Origin: an archaeon | Lineage (GTDB): Archaea > Thermoproteota > Nitrososphaeria > Nitrososphaerales > Gagatemarchaeaceae | Assembly: GCA_021822995.1 (NCBI GenBank) | Contig: JAKAPN010000005.1 | Span: forward strand, 1 to 12,790 | Length of the DNA: 12,790 bases | Direction: 5' to 3' | Shown: piece by piece, positions 6,520 through 12,790 of the stretch | How positions within the stretch are numbered: the stretch's first letter is position 1 | Layout of the letters: the number at the start of each line of letters is the position of its first letter | Notes under the pieces: generated by a model | Seen by the model: only the letters and a program-made list of their open reading frames with translations | Database searches by the model: none | What the model was told of the DNA's origin: nothing | Program-made: the position numbers and the translations under genes

Positions 6520-7815
6520 TCAGGGGGAGATGCGTGAAAGTGTTCTTGGGAAGAGGCTCGCAGATCTGATGTGCTTCAGTCCCGCGATCCATCTTGTCGA
6601 CCTCTCGACCCCGATGCCGAACCCAGAGTGCGGAGGCATCCCGTACTTCCTCAGCTCAAGATACCATGCGAATGACTCGGTGGGGAGGTCTTGGCTCTGG
6701 ATCCTTTGCATCAGTTCGTGGTAGTCGTGGATCCTCTGGCCCCCGGTGGCCAGCTCACCTACCCCTTCAGGGGCGATGAGATCGGCGGACTTCGTGACCT
6801 TCGGCCTGTCTGGATAGGTCATGTGATAGAACGACCTGGCGCTCAGAGGATAGTCGGTGACGAAGAACGGCGAGTCCTGGGTGAGGCTGATCGCCCGCTC
6901 CGCCTCGGTGGGGAGGTCGTCGCCCCATTCGAAGGGGAACCCCAGCTTTCCAGCCGTGCTGAGCGCTTCGTCGTATGAAATCCGCGGGAATGGAAGAGGC
7001 GGCTGCTTTAGCGTCCGACCGAGCGTCTTCAGCTCCGCCTGCCTGTTCGCCAGCACCCGCTCCACCATCTTTGAAAGCAGCCCTTCCTGCAGCTTCATGT
7101 TCTCTGGTTGCTCCGCGAACGCCTGCTCTGCTTCGATCATCCAGAATTCGGTGAGGTGCTTGGCTGTCTTGGACTTCTCCGCACGGAAGGCGGGCTGGAA
7201 TATCCAGACCTTCTGCAGGGCAGGGAGCGCAGCCTCTTCGTAGAACTGGGCGCTCTGGCTCAGATTCGCCTGCTTCCCAAAGTAGTCTACCGAGAACAGG
7301 GTCGACCCGCCCTCGACGGCGGCCTGGACGAAGGACGGTGCGCTGATCAGATGGAAGCCGTTTTCCCGGAAGTAGTCGAACGTGGCGCCTACCACTTCGG
7401 CCCTGATCTTCATGGCGGCGATCGCCTTTGGCCCTCTGATGCTCAGACGGCGCTTATCGAATAGGAACCCCGCGGACTTCGCGGCTGTCTTGGTTATCGG
7501 CCAGGACTCCGCGCGCGATACGACCACGAACTCCTTCGCCGAGATCTCCTTCCCTCCGGGAGCCCTCCTGTCATCCTTGACTTCGCCTCTGACGACCACG
7601 GCGGATTCCTTGGTGGAGCTCCGGGCGCCTTCGTACGCGGCGTCTGAAGCGCCTTTCCGCGCGGAGACCTGGACGTATCCGGTGCCGTCCCTGAGCTGGA
7701 CGAACACCAGCCCCCCCACGGTGTGCTTACGTGCGACCCAGCCCCTGACTTCGACGGAAGCCGGCGACCTGCCGGCCAGCACGTCGGCAGCGCTGGACAG
7801 CTCGAAGGCGCTCAT
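6520..7815 (-). CDS. asnS: Asparaginyl-tRNA synthetase, archaeal type
   Basis: Class IIb aminoacyl-tRNA synthetase that charges tRNA-Asn with asparagine in the cytoplasm. Residues 20-105 form the OB-fold anticodon-binding domain (VEVRGWVARKH...VFVQLRDGTG). The catalytic core carries LSQSAQFYEEA (185-195), motif 2 FRAEKSKTAKHLTEFW (210-225), LIAPEGVGELATGGQR (346-361) and motif 3 GFGIGVERSTRWI (398-410). The HLTEFW phrase and the GGQR loop favour AsnRS over AspRS, where HLNE followed by a different residue set is usual. The length of 431 residues fits archaeal AsnRS. Motif 3 has GVERST where GVERLV-like residues are more common. The ATG start has a TATA box 28 nt upstream, so the mRNA is likely leaderless. 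An AspRS or tRNA-Asn mischarging role is the main alternative. Divergent from the ThiI-like gene. Confidence 0.85.
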   Translation of the reverse strand: MSAFELSSAADVLAGRSPASVEVRGWVARKHTVGGLVFVQLRDGTGYVQVSARKGASDAAYEGARSSTKESAVVVRGEVKDDRRAPGGKEISAKEFVVVSRAESWPITKTAAKSAGFLFDKRRLSIRGPKAIAAMKIRAEVVGATFDYFRENGFHLISAPSFVQAAVEGGSTLFSVDYFGKQANLSQSAQFYEEAALPALQKVWIFQPAFRAEKSKTAKHLTEFWMIEAEQAFAEQPENMKLQEGLLSKMVERVLANRQAELKTLGRTLKQPPLPFPRISYDEALSTAGKLGFPFEWGDDLPTEAERAISLTQDSPFFVTDYPLSARSFYHMTYPDRPKVTKSADLIAPEGVGELATGGQRIHDYHELMQRIQSQDLPTESFAWYLELRKYGMPPHSGFGIGVERSTRWIAGLKHIRSASLFPRTLSRISP

Positions 7816-7838
7816 GTAGCAGGGTCACGCCCCCATGT

Positions 7839-7848
7839 GCTAAAAGCG
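7839..7848 (-). promoter_or_regulatory. TATA box of asnS
   Basis: Read on the minus strand CGCTTTTAGC is centred 28 nt before the asnS ATG, the leaderless spacing. It shares the 88-bp divergent intergenic region with the promoter of the ThiI-like gene; the two boxes are about 28 bp apart. Confidence 0.55.
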
Positions 7849-7865
7849 TGATGCGCGGTCCCCCA

Positions 7866-7875
7866 ACGTTAAAGG
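7866..7875 (+). promoter_or_regulatory. TATA-like box of the ThiI-like gene
   Basis: ACGTTAAAGG is centred about 33 nt before the ATG at 7904, which would give a leader of some 6 nt. It is a weaker match to consensus than the asnS box beside it. Confidence 0.45.
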
Positions 7876-7903
7876 GGCTGGGCAGGCGGCCCGAGGGTCC
7901 TTC

Positions 7904-8872
7904 ATGGTCAAGAAGGTCGCCATCATCAGGTGGACGGGGCGAGGGAGCGCCATGGGCCTGCGCTCTTCGGTCGAGCACGTCCTGAAGGAACGAAAGGCGA
8001 AGGCCGCGATACAGGCGGTGGGTAAATCGCTGCTTTTGTCAGGGCCTGAGCCGATTGGAGCCTGCTTGTTGTTCGAGAACATGCCCGGGGTTGCCTGGGC
8101 TGCGGCTGGGTACTCGGCGTCAGGGGGGAGTGGGGTGGCGGAGGCGGCTTCGCTGCTGGCGGCAAACTACCTGAGGCGCGGGACGAGGTTCTCTGTCCTC
8201 GCGGAAGTTTCGGGGCCAGGGGCTTCCTCGGACCTCGCGGGGAGCGTCACGTCCGCCATGCTGGAGGAGGTCAAAGGGGCGAGGGCGACCAATGAGGCAG
8301 CCAAGGTCCGGTTCAGGGCAGCGTTGGACGACGGGAAGGGGGCGGTCGGGGTCGAGGTCCTAAGGGGGCCTGGAGGATCCCCCATGGGCGAAGCCGAGGT
8401 GGTCTGCCTGGTTTCTGGCGGGGTGCACAGCTCCGTGCTCGCGTGGAACGCGCTCCTTCAGGGGTTCCGGGTGAAGCTGGTCCACGCCTCATCGGGAGAG
8501 GAAGGCCTGTTCGCCGCTGCGAAGCTGTATGCCGAACTGTCGAACAGAGGCGACCCCCGTGGAGTCTCCCTCACCGTGCTCGACGGGGGACCGGTCGCGG
8601 CCCTTCTGTCGGAGTTCCTTTCAAGCTGCAAGGGACCGGTGTTCGGGGGATTCACGGTCGGAAGGCCGGCGCCCCCAGGGATCAGGAGGAGGGTGGAGAG
8701 CCCGCTCTTCCTGCTTCCGGAGGAGGCTTTCGAATCGCAGTTCAAGTCGCTCGAGCTGAGAGGAACTGGCGGGACGACGGCCTGGGGCGCCCGCTCTGGC
8801 GGGACCTATTCTACGAGGTCGTATGGCGGGAAGATCGCAGACGTCAGCGGGGTAATCGACGGCCTCGCCTAG
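7904..8872 (+). CDS. ThiI-like protein with degenerate PP-loop
   Basis: A 322-residue relative of ThiI, the tRNA 4-thiouridine synthetase/sulfur carrier ATPase. The N-terminal part (1-160) is ferredoxin-like/THUMP-like in layout: VKKVAIIRWTGRGS at the start, ACLLFENMPGVAW at 53-65, and GVEVLRGPGGSPMG (149-162), the phrase that leads into the PP-loop in ThiI. The PP-loop itself reads SGGVHSSVLAW (171-181), whereas active members have SGGxDS, so the conserved Asp is His175. The downstream region lacks the usual GQVASQTLxN motif and there is no C-terminal rhodanese domain. It may bind tRNA or nucleotide without thiolating, or may be a divergent enzyme. The gene is divergent from asnS and overlaps the glycosyltransferase 3' end by 29 bp. 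The family match is my recognition, not a search; the activity is doubtful. Confidence 0.7.
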   Translation: MVKKVAIIRWTGRGSAMGLRSSVEHVLKERKAKAAIQAVGKSLLLSGPEPIGACLLFENMPGVAWAAAGYSASGGSGVAEAASLLAANYLRRGTRFSVLAEVSGPGASSDLAGSVTSAMLEEVKGARATNEAAKVRFRAALDDGKGAVGVEVLRGPGGSPMGEAEVVCLVSGGVHSSVLAWNALLQGFRVKLVHASSGEEGLFAAAKLYAELSNRGDPRGVSLTVLDGGPVAALLSEFLSSCKGPVFGGFTVGRPAPPGIRRRVESPLFLLPEEAFESQFKSLELRGTGGTTAWGARSGGTYSTRSYGGKIADVSGVIDGLA

Positions 8873-10010
8873 CGCCTGACTCGATCTCCGACACTATCGC
8901 GGTCCGGGCGTCGTATCGCGACGCGACCTGGGCGAGCCGCGAAGCCGTTTCGCGAAAAGAGGGCCCCATGAGCAGACGGAGCGAAGCTCGTACGGATTCC
9001 ATGCTAAGAGCGCGCTGATCCAGTGCGATCGAAACCCCTAGCCTCGCAGCCTTGTCGGCGTTCCCTTCCTGCTCGGGTTGCTTGGGGATCGGCACGAGGA
9101 GCATCGGCTTCTTGCGGGCGATGGCCTGAGCGATGGTCCCGTGCCCCGCCCTCGAGACCACGACGTCACAGGCTCCGAAGTACACGTCTGCTATCGCGCA
9201 CCATTCGTAGTACCACACCCTCTCTGACTTCCTTGGGGCGGTCGCGCCCATTGGGTCGCCGCCTGAGACCACGAACGTGAATTCGTCAGACATCGCCTCG
9301 CCGAATTCGAGCGCGGCCTTCAGAAAGGCACCTCTTGTCCTCGGCGGGCCCGACACCTGCCAGAACACCTTGGGCTTCGAAGACCTGGCGAACTCCATGG
9401 CCGCCTCGTCAGGGTCGTTCCGCTCGCTGGAGTGGAGGAACCCGACGTAGCGGGCGTTGTCCACGCTGCTCCCCCAGAGGTTCTTCTCGCTCAGAGTGTA
9501 AGGCGGCGGGAGGTCAGGGAGGAATACCCGGTCGCTGAGCTCCCAAAGCTTCCCCATCCCCGCGGACATCCCGACCGAGAAGAGCCTCGAAGCTGCTCCG
9601 GTCTTCTGGTGGGAGCTTGTCAGGTTCAGCTGGTTGAGCACGGTATACGTAGGGATCTGCAGGAGCTTCCCGGCGAGGGCGGTCGGCAGAGCGGAGTCGC
9701 TTATCACGGCGTCTGGGGCGAACCTCCCGATGTTGGCCAGCTCGGCGACGAACTGCCGGGCCGTCCGCGCCATGATCGAAGGCGAATCGAGGACGGTCTC
9801 CTTGACCTGGAACTCCCCGTCGTCGGAGTATCTGACGTCGGCGAGAGGGACCGAGTTGCACCTGTATCCCTTCTTTCGGATGAGGGACGCCACCTCCCCG
9901 GACGAGGAGAACTCCAGCGCCGTTCCTTTTGCGTCCAGCTCCTTCGCGATTTCGAGCATTCGGGCCGCGTGCCCCAGCCCCGACCCGAAGCACCCGATGT
10001 AGACTCTCAT
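8844..10010 (-). CDS. GT-B glycosyltransferase, MJ1255/MurG-like
   Basis: This predicted 388-residue nucleotide-sugar glycosyltransferase of the GT28/GT1 GT-B fold resembles the archaeal MJ1255 family. The N-terminal domain opens with VYIGCFGSGLGHAARM (3-18), the acceptor-side glycine loop. The linker contains KVFWQVSGPP (214-223). The C-terminal donor domain carries VVVSRAGHGTIAQAIARKKP (283-302) followed by LVPIPKQPEQEGNADKA (305-321), the donor-sugar binding segment of MurG-like enzymes. No transmembrane helix is present, so a soluble or peripheral membrane location is likely. Donor and acceptor are unknown; a role in glycolipids or surface glycans would suit the glycoprotein genes nearby, but this is inference. 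The ATG follows the AMMECR1 stop codon with no gap. It is the last gene of the tyrS operon and ends in a convergent overlap with the ThiI-like gene. Confidence 0.85.
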   Translation of the reverse strand: MRVYIGCFGSGLGHAARMLEIAKELDAKGTALEFSSSGEVASLIRKKGYRCNSVPLADVRYSDDGEFQVKETVLDSPSIMARTARQFVAELANIGRFAPDAVISDSALPTALAGKLLQIPTYTVLNQLNLTSSHQKTGAASRLFSVGMSAGMGKLWELSDRVFLPDLPPPYTLSEKNLWGSSVDNARYVGFLHSSERNDPDEAAMEFARSSKPKVFWQVSGPPRTRGAFLKAALEFGEAMSDEFTFVVSGGDPMGATAPRKSERVWYYEWCAIADVYFGACDVVVSRAGHGTIAQAIARKKPMLLVPIPKQPEQEGNADKAARLGVSIALDQRALSMESVRASLRLLMGPSFRETASRLAQVASRYDARTAIVSEIESGARRGRRLPR

Positions 10011-10625
10011 CTATTTCCCTGGCTCAACCCTGGCGATTTCGCCCCTAGGCAGCTCTTCCCCGAAGACCTCCGCCTGGAAAACCTCGACCCTGGTCCCGCC
10101 GTCGAGCCAGGCGTCGGGTGTGAGCCCCGCCTTCATGCACGCTTCGGAGAGGTATGTCTCCTGGTCCCACCCCTGTTCGGTCGCGACCTGGGGGAGGAAG
10201 AGCCCGCTTGTCTCCGCGGTCGACACAATCACGCCGTCGACGCCGAGCCTGACTTTCGCAGGCAGATCGGCGCGCAGTTGTGACTTCACCTCCCGGGGGA
10301 GCGTCAGGACGCTCACCTCTATCACTATGCTGTCCAGCTCGCCGGGCCCCACCGGGTGGGGAAACCGAGGGTCCTCCGATGCGTAGACGGCGACGTCCCT
10401 GATCGCCTCTCCGAGCGGCTTGATGGGTGTCGAGTATCCGATGCAGCCTCGGAGGCTCCTACTCCCTGACTCGAGTGTGTTGAGAGTGACGAACACCCCT
10501 CTTCGTTCCGCGAACACAGGGGAGAGCGCTGGGATTTTGACGCTCGAAGCCCCCCGGACGTGGGCGTCAAGGACGGCGCGGGCGAGGCGGACTGCGGCTT
10601 TCCCGTCTTCCAGAGCGAAGGGCAA
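10011..10625 (-). CDS. AMMECR1-domain protein
   Basis: A 204-residue member of the AMMECR1 family, widespread in archaea and eukaryotes and without a settled biochemical role. The hallmark LRGCIG is at 58-63. Other conserved phrases are ASEDPRFP (82-89), LDSIVIEVSVL (97-107), SGLFLPQVATEQGWD (140-154) and the AGLTPDAW near 166-173. The length is close to the usual 190-210. The start is TTG: an in-frame stop lies five codons upstream, and the residues after it (MPFALEDGKAAVRLAR) match the family N-terminus. The gap to the preceding Mut7-C gene is 7 bp and its stop codon directly abuts the glycosyltransferase ATG, so translational coupling is likely. In other archaea AMMECR1 is often encoded with MEMO and a radical-SAM gene; neither partner is visible here. 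Confidence 0.92.
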   Translation of the reverse strand: MPFALEDGKAAVRLARAVLDAHVRGASSVKIPALSPVFAERRGVFVTLNTLESGSRSLRGCIGYSTPIKPLGEAIRDVAVYASEDPRFPHPVGPGELDSIVIEVSVLTLPREVKSQLRADLPAKVRLGVDGVIVSTAETSGLFLPQVATEQGWDQETYLSEACMKAGLTPDAWLDGGTRVEVFQAEVFGEELPRGEIARVEPGK

Positions 10626-10631
10626 GATCGT

Positions 10632-10654
10632 GCTAGCTCAGGCGGCGGGCTAGC
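10632..10654. repeat. Paired GCTAGC repeats at the Mut7-C stop
   Basis: Two GCTAGC hexamers, 11 nt apart, can pair as a 6-bp stem. They cover the last codons and stop of the Mut7-C gene and lie 7 nt before the AMMECR1 TTG. The sequence is also explained by coding for SLARRLS, so an RNA role is only possible. Confidence 0.3.
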
Positions 10655-11118
10655 GACCTTAACTTTTTCCAGTGACTGCCGCGCCAGTAGAGCTTGTCGC
10701 AGGCCGCGCACCGGAAGAACGCCCGATGCCTCCTTTCGACCGAGCCGGGGACCCTCCCTGCCACGTCCGCCCGCCGGAGCGCCTCGAGTTCCCCTCCACA
10801 GAGGGAGCAGAAGGGGTCGGACCTGGCAAGGGGGACGCCCATCCGCCTGTAAGCCGCGGCGATGGCAGACACCCGGTCGCCGTCGCTCCTACCAGCCATG
10901 AGGAGCGCCGTGACATTTCTCTTTCCTGCCGCGGCCGCGAGCGCCCGGTCGGAGGTCAGGATGACCCTCCTCTCCTGCACGGCGGCATCCAGAAGCCCCT
11001 GATCGCCTCCGGTGCGATAGTATGTTGTGTCGAAGCCAAGCGCCCTCAGCTTCCTCGCGAGTGACCCGAGCATCGCATCGGCGACGAACCTTGTCGGATC
11101 CGTCCCCCGGCGACGCAT
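10633..11118 (-). CDS. Mut7-C RNase-like protein with zinc ribbon
   Basis: This 161-residue protein of the Mut7-C family pairs a PIN-like nuclease domain with a C-terminal zinc ribbon. The domain begins FVADAMLGSLARKLRALGFDT (11-31), where D14 is the first expected metal-binding acid, and continues with GLLDAA (41-46) and VILTSDRAL (52-60), which supplies D57. Four cysteines form the ribbon: CSLC at 104-107 and CAAC at 137-140, followed by the family-typical KLYWRGSHWKKL (142-153). It is predicted to be a cytoplasmic RNase; the substrate is unknown. ATG start, 13 bp after tyrS in the same operon. Placement next to tyrS and AMMECR1 hints at RNA or translation quality control, which is inference. 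Confidence 0.9.
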   Translation of the reverse strand: MRRRGTDPTRFVADAMLGSLARKLRALGFDTTYYRTGGDQGLLDAAVQERRVILTSDRALAAAAGKRNVTALLMAGRSDGDRVSAIAAAYRRMGVPLARSDPFCSLCGGELEALRRADVAGRVPGSVERRHRAFFRCAACDKLYWRGSHWKKLRSLARRLS

Positions 11119-11131
11119 CCAGACCGGCGGG

Positions 11132-12220
11132 TCACCGGGTGGCTTCTGTGGACCTGACGGCGTCGTAAAGCCTCCTGGCCGCTGGGTCTTTCTCGAAGTG
11201 CACTCGAATCGGACGGATGATCTCGTCGAGGGCGTCTCCTACCCCCTTCTTCAGGTCGGCAGGGTGGAGCTTCCCTGCCAGGTACGCGTCGGCGAGCTCG
11301 TCGTAGGAGTAGAACTCGACGTTGCCGCCATACTTTTCCGGGCGCTCGATCTTCATGGACTTGCGTTTCTTGAAGACGATGTACCGCGAGTACTCGGTGA
11401 GCGCGTTCCCCTCCACCACCTTCGGCGGGCAGTAGGCGGAGTTGATCTTCCTCGCTATCGCATCGGGCCCGTCGTGGACGAAGATGGACGTTTCGGGCTT
11501 GCTCTTGCTCATCTTGCTGGCGATCTCTGCGTCGAGGGCGCTGTTCTCGTCGAACCCCTCGGGCTCCTTCTTGCCCTGGAGGCCTATGAGCATGTGGTGG
11601 TGGACGGCCACCGGTTTCTTCCACTTCATCTTCTCGGCAATCTCCCTCGCGAGGATGTTCGCCCTCCTCTGGTCCAGGCCGAGCTGGCAGATGTCGACGT
11701 CGAGCCAGAAGATGTCGGCGACCTGCATCATAGGGTAGAAGAGCTGGGCGGCCTGGATCGCCTCCTTGCTCGTCCTGCCGGCGATGGTGAGCGCCCTCTG
11801 GGCACGCGCGAGGGTCGAGTTCTGCGCAACCGTCACCACCTTCTTCCAGTACTCCTCATTCTTCGCTGCGTCGCTGGTCCAGAGCACGTCGACCTTGCTC
11901 ATGTCGACCCCGGCAGCCTTCCAGACCTCCACGAAGTATCTCCCAACCTCCTGGATCTTTTCCAGGTCGCCTCCCATCTTGTTGTTGACCCAGGCGAACC
12001 AGTCGGCGATCCAGAGTTTCATTCTGACCCCGGCCTTCAGCATGTCTTCGACGAGGATGGGCCTCAGGACTCCGAACGGAAGGTGGGCAAGGCCGCTGGG
12101 CTCGAACCCGTCGTAGGCCGTAGGATGTTCCTTTGTCTCCAGGAGCGTCTTCAGCTCTCCTTCGGTGATGATCTCTTCGCCCACCTGCTTCAGCAGGCTG
12201 AGCCTGGCTTCGACGTCCAA
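11132..12220 (-). CDS. tyrS: Tyrosyl-tRNA synthetase, archaeal type
   Basis: Class I aminoacyl-tRNA synthetase that attaches tyrosine to tRNA-Tyr. The Rossmann core starts with AYDGFEPSGLAHLPFGVLRP (35-54); the HIGH-equivalent is HLPFG. KMSKSKPETS is intact at 236-245. Tyrosine-pocket residues expected from the Methanocaldococcus enzyme are visible: Y36, Y162, Q166 and D169 (YPMMQVAD), and Q184 (GLDQRR). AYCPPKVVEGN (262-272) and ERPEKYGGN (292-300) are typical of archaeal/eukaryotic TyrRS and rule out the bacterial type. The length of 362 residues fits. The start is TTG, with a TATA-like box 31 nt upstream; the next Met would remove the HIGH region. It heads the four-gene operon with the Mut7-C, AMMECR1 and glycosyltransferase genes. 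Confidence 0.96.
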   Translation of the reverse strand: MDVEARLSLLKQVGEEIITEGELKTLLETKEHPTAYDGFEPSGLAHLPFGVLRPILVEDMLKAGVRMKLWIADWFAWVNNKMGGDLEKIQEVGRYFVEVWKAAGVDMSKVDVLWTSDAAKNEEYWKKVVTVAQNSTLARAQRALTIAGRTSKEAIQAAQLFYPMMQVADIFWLDVDICQLGLDQRRANILAREIAEKMKWKKPVAVHHHMLIGLQGKKEPEGFDENSALDAEIASKMSKSKPETSIFVHDGPDAIARKINSAYCPPKVVEGNALTEYSRYIVFKKRKSMKIERPEKYGGNVEFYSYDELADAYLAGKLHPADLKKGVGDALDEIIRPIRVHFEKDPAARRLYDAVRSTEATR

Positions 12221-12246
12221 GTCTGGTCCGGAGCCCCCCCGCAGTC

Positions 12247-12255
12247 GATTAAAAC
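12247..12255 (-). promoter_or_regulatory. TATA box of the tyrS operon
   Basis: Read on the minus strand GTTTTAATC is centred 31 nt before the tyrS TTG, predicting a leader of only a few bases. The rest of the 136-bp gap (12221-12356) shows no gene or clear RNA. The T-run could also end transcription of the upstream surface-protein gene. Confidence 0.55.
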
Positions 12256-12356
12256 AGTTGGCTGGGTGGCCATCTCCAGGTCGGGAACGCTCTTCAGACG
12301 CCCCGTTCGATGCCCGCTCCCACGCGCCAGGCAGGCTGAGAGTCAGAGGGATGTAC

Positions 12357-12790
12357 TCAATGGGCGGCGCTTGTGGCTGTGCTCGTGAGAGACCTTTGGA
12401 AGGACCGCATACGCGGACGCCCGGGACGAGAACGCCTAACGAGCGTCAGGCCGACGGCGCCAGCCGCCGCTATGGAACATGCGACAACCAGGGAATAGAG
12501 CAGAATGGGGTATGTCCCGCCTGGCTCCACGGTCAGCTCGAGAATGGCCGAATAGATTACCCCATCCTGCGCCGTCGCTCCCAGGGTCAGATAGTAGACA
12601 CCGGGGCTGAGTCCGGCGAGGGATAGAGTCAGGTTAGAAACTGAACTCCCCTCGGGCGGGAGTGCGATCGTAGGAGCGCTGAAAGTCGCGGTCATGTTCT
12701 GGAGGGTCCCCTCGATGGTGATTCCGCTCACCGAAAGTGACAGCGGGGTGGCGTTCATCCCCTTCTGCGCGTAGGAGAGAGGCACGGTCA
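12357..12790 (-). CDS. C-terminal end of a second surface protein (partial)
   Basis: The frame runs open to the window edge, so this is the last ~144 residues of a larger protein. It has a beta-rich Ig/fibronectin-like segment with LPPEGSSVSNLTLSLAGLSP, then GVYYLTLGATAQDG. A single transmembrane helix near the end (PILLYSLVVACSIAAAGAVG) is followed by a strongly basic cytoplasmic tail (RRSRPGRPRMRSFQRS). Three N-X-S/T sequons (NAT, NMT, NLT) lie on the exterior side. The layout matches the C-terminus of the 907-residue surface protein at 2664-5387, though the tail is longer and the sequences are not closely alike. The function is unknown. The GTG at 12785 could be read as a start, but nothing supports it there and no signal peptide follows. 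Confidence 0.75.
   Translation of the reverse strand, partial: TVPLSYAQKGMNATPLSLSVSGITIEGTLQNMTATFSAPTIALPPEGSSVSNLTLSLAGLSPGVYYLTLGATAQDGVIYSAILELTVEPGGTYPILLYSLVVACSIAAAGAVGLTLVRRSRPGRPRMRSFQRSLTSTATSAAH

Noticed and set aside
12290..12330. tRNA-like T-loop string GTTCGATGC in the gap before tyrS
   Set aside because: The flanking bases do not pair into a T-stem, no D-arm or anticodon arm fits, and no acceptor stem can be drawn on either strand.
11027..12388. A 453-codon open frame on the plus strand opposite tyrS
   Set aside because: It is the antisense of a clear TyrRS with intact motifs. Its translation is valine-, leucine- and histidine-rich with no recognisable domain, typical of shadow frames in GC-rich DNA.

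Overview
The window looks like archaeal chromosome. It carries archaeal RadA, an archaeal/eukaryotic-type TyrRS with KMSKS, an archaeal-type AsnRS, an AMMECR1 protein, a Mut7-C RNase-like protein and an MJ1255-like glycosyltransferase. Most transcription units have a TTTATA-like box about 27-34 nt before the start codon, as expected for archaeal TBP/TFB promoters making leaderless or short-leader mRNAs. The DNA is GC-rich and almost wholly coding. The style of RadA, TyrRS and inositol-phosphate synthase suggests a TACK-group archaeon, perhaps Nitrososphaeria/Thaumarchaeota-related; that placement is inference and was not tested by any search.

Layout. (1) 61-735 (+) is an unrecognised protein made of two copies of one domain. 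It converges on an Ap4A-hydrolase-like Nudix gene (732-1145, -), and the two genes share a CTAG as their stop codons. (2) Divergent from the Nudix gene is a small PadR-type regulator (1267-1569, +), followed by inositol-3-phosphate synthase (1625-2689, +). Three palindromes surround the regulator and the ino1 promoter. (3) ino1 converges, with a 26-bp overlap, on a 907-residue secreted, heavily N-glycosylatable, C-terminally anchored surface protein (2664-5387, -). (4) radA (5436-6482, -) and asnS (6520-7815, -) follow, each with its own promoter. (5) Divergent from asnS is a ThiI-like protein with a damaged PP-loop (7904-8872, +). It overlaps convergently by 29 bp with the last gene of a tight four-gene minus-strand operon: tyrS - Mut7-C RNase-like - AMMECR1 - glycosyltransferase (12220 down to 8844). 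(6) At the right edge is the C-terminal end of a second surface protein (12357 to edge, -).

How they fit together. Much of the content is information processing: two aminoacyl-tRNA synthetases, a tRNA-thiolation-like protein, a possible RNase, RadA and a dinucleoside polyphosphate hydrolase. INO1 makes the head-group precursor for inositol phospholipids, and the two surface proteins and the glycosyltransferase belong to the cell envelope. No mobile element, CRISPR array, rRNA or convincing tRNA was seen. No gene-free stretch exceeds 300 bases; the largest gaps, 1146-1266 and 12221-12356, hold promoters. I see no clear new multi-gene system. The best leads are the duplicated-domain protein, the degenerate ThiI and the palindrome-rich padR-ino1 control region.
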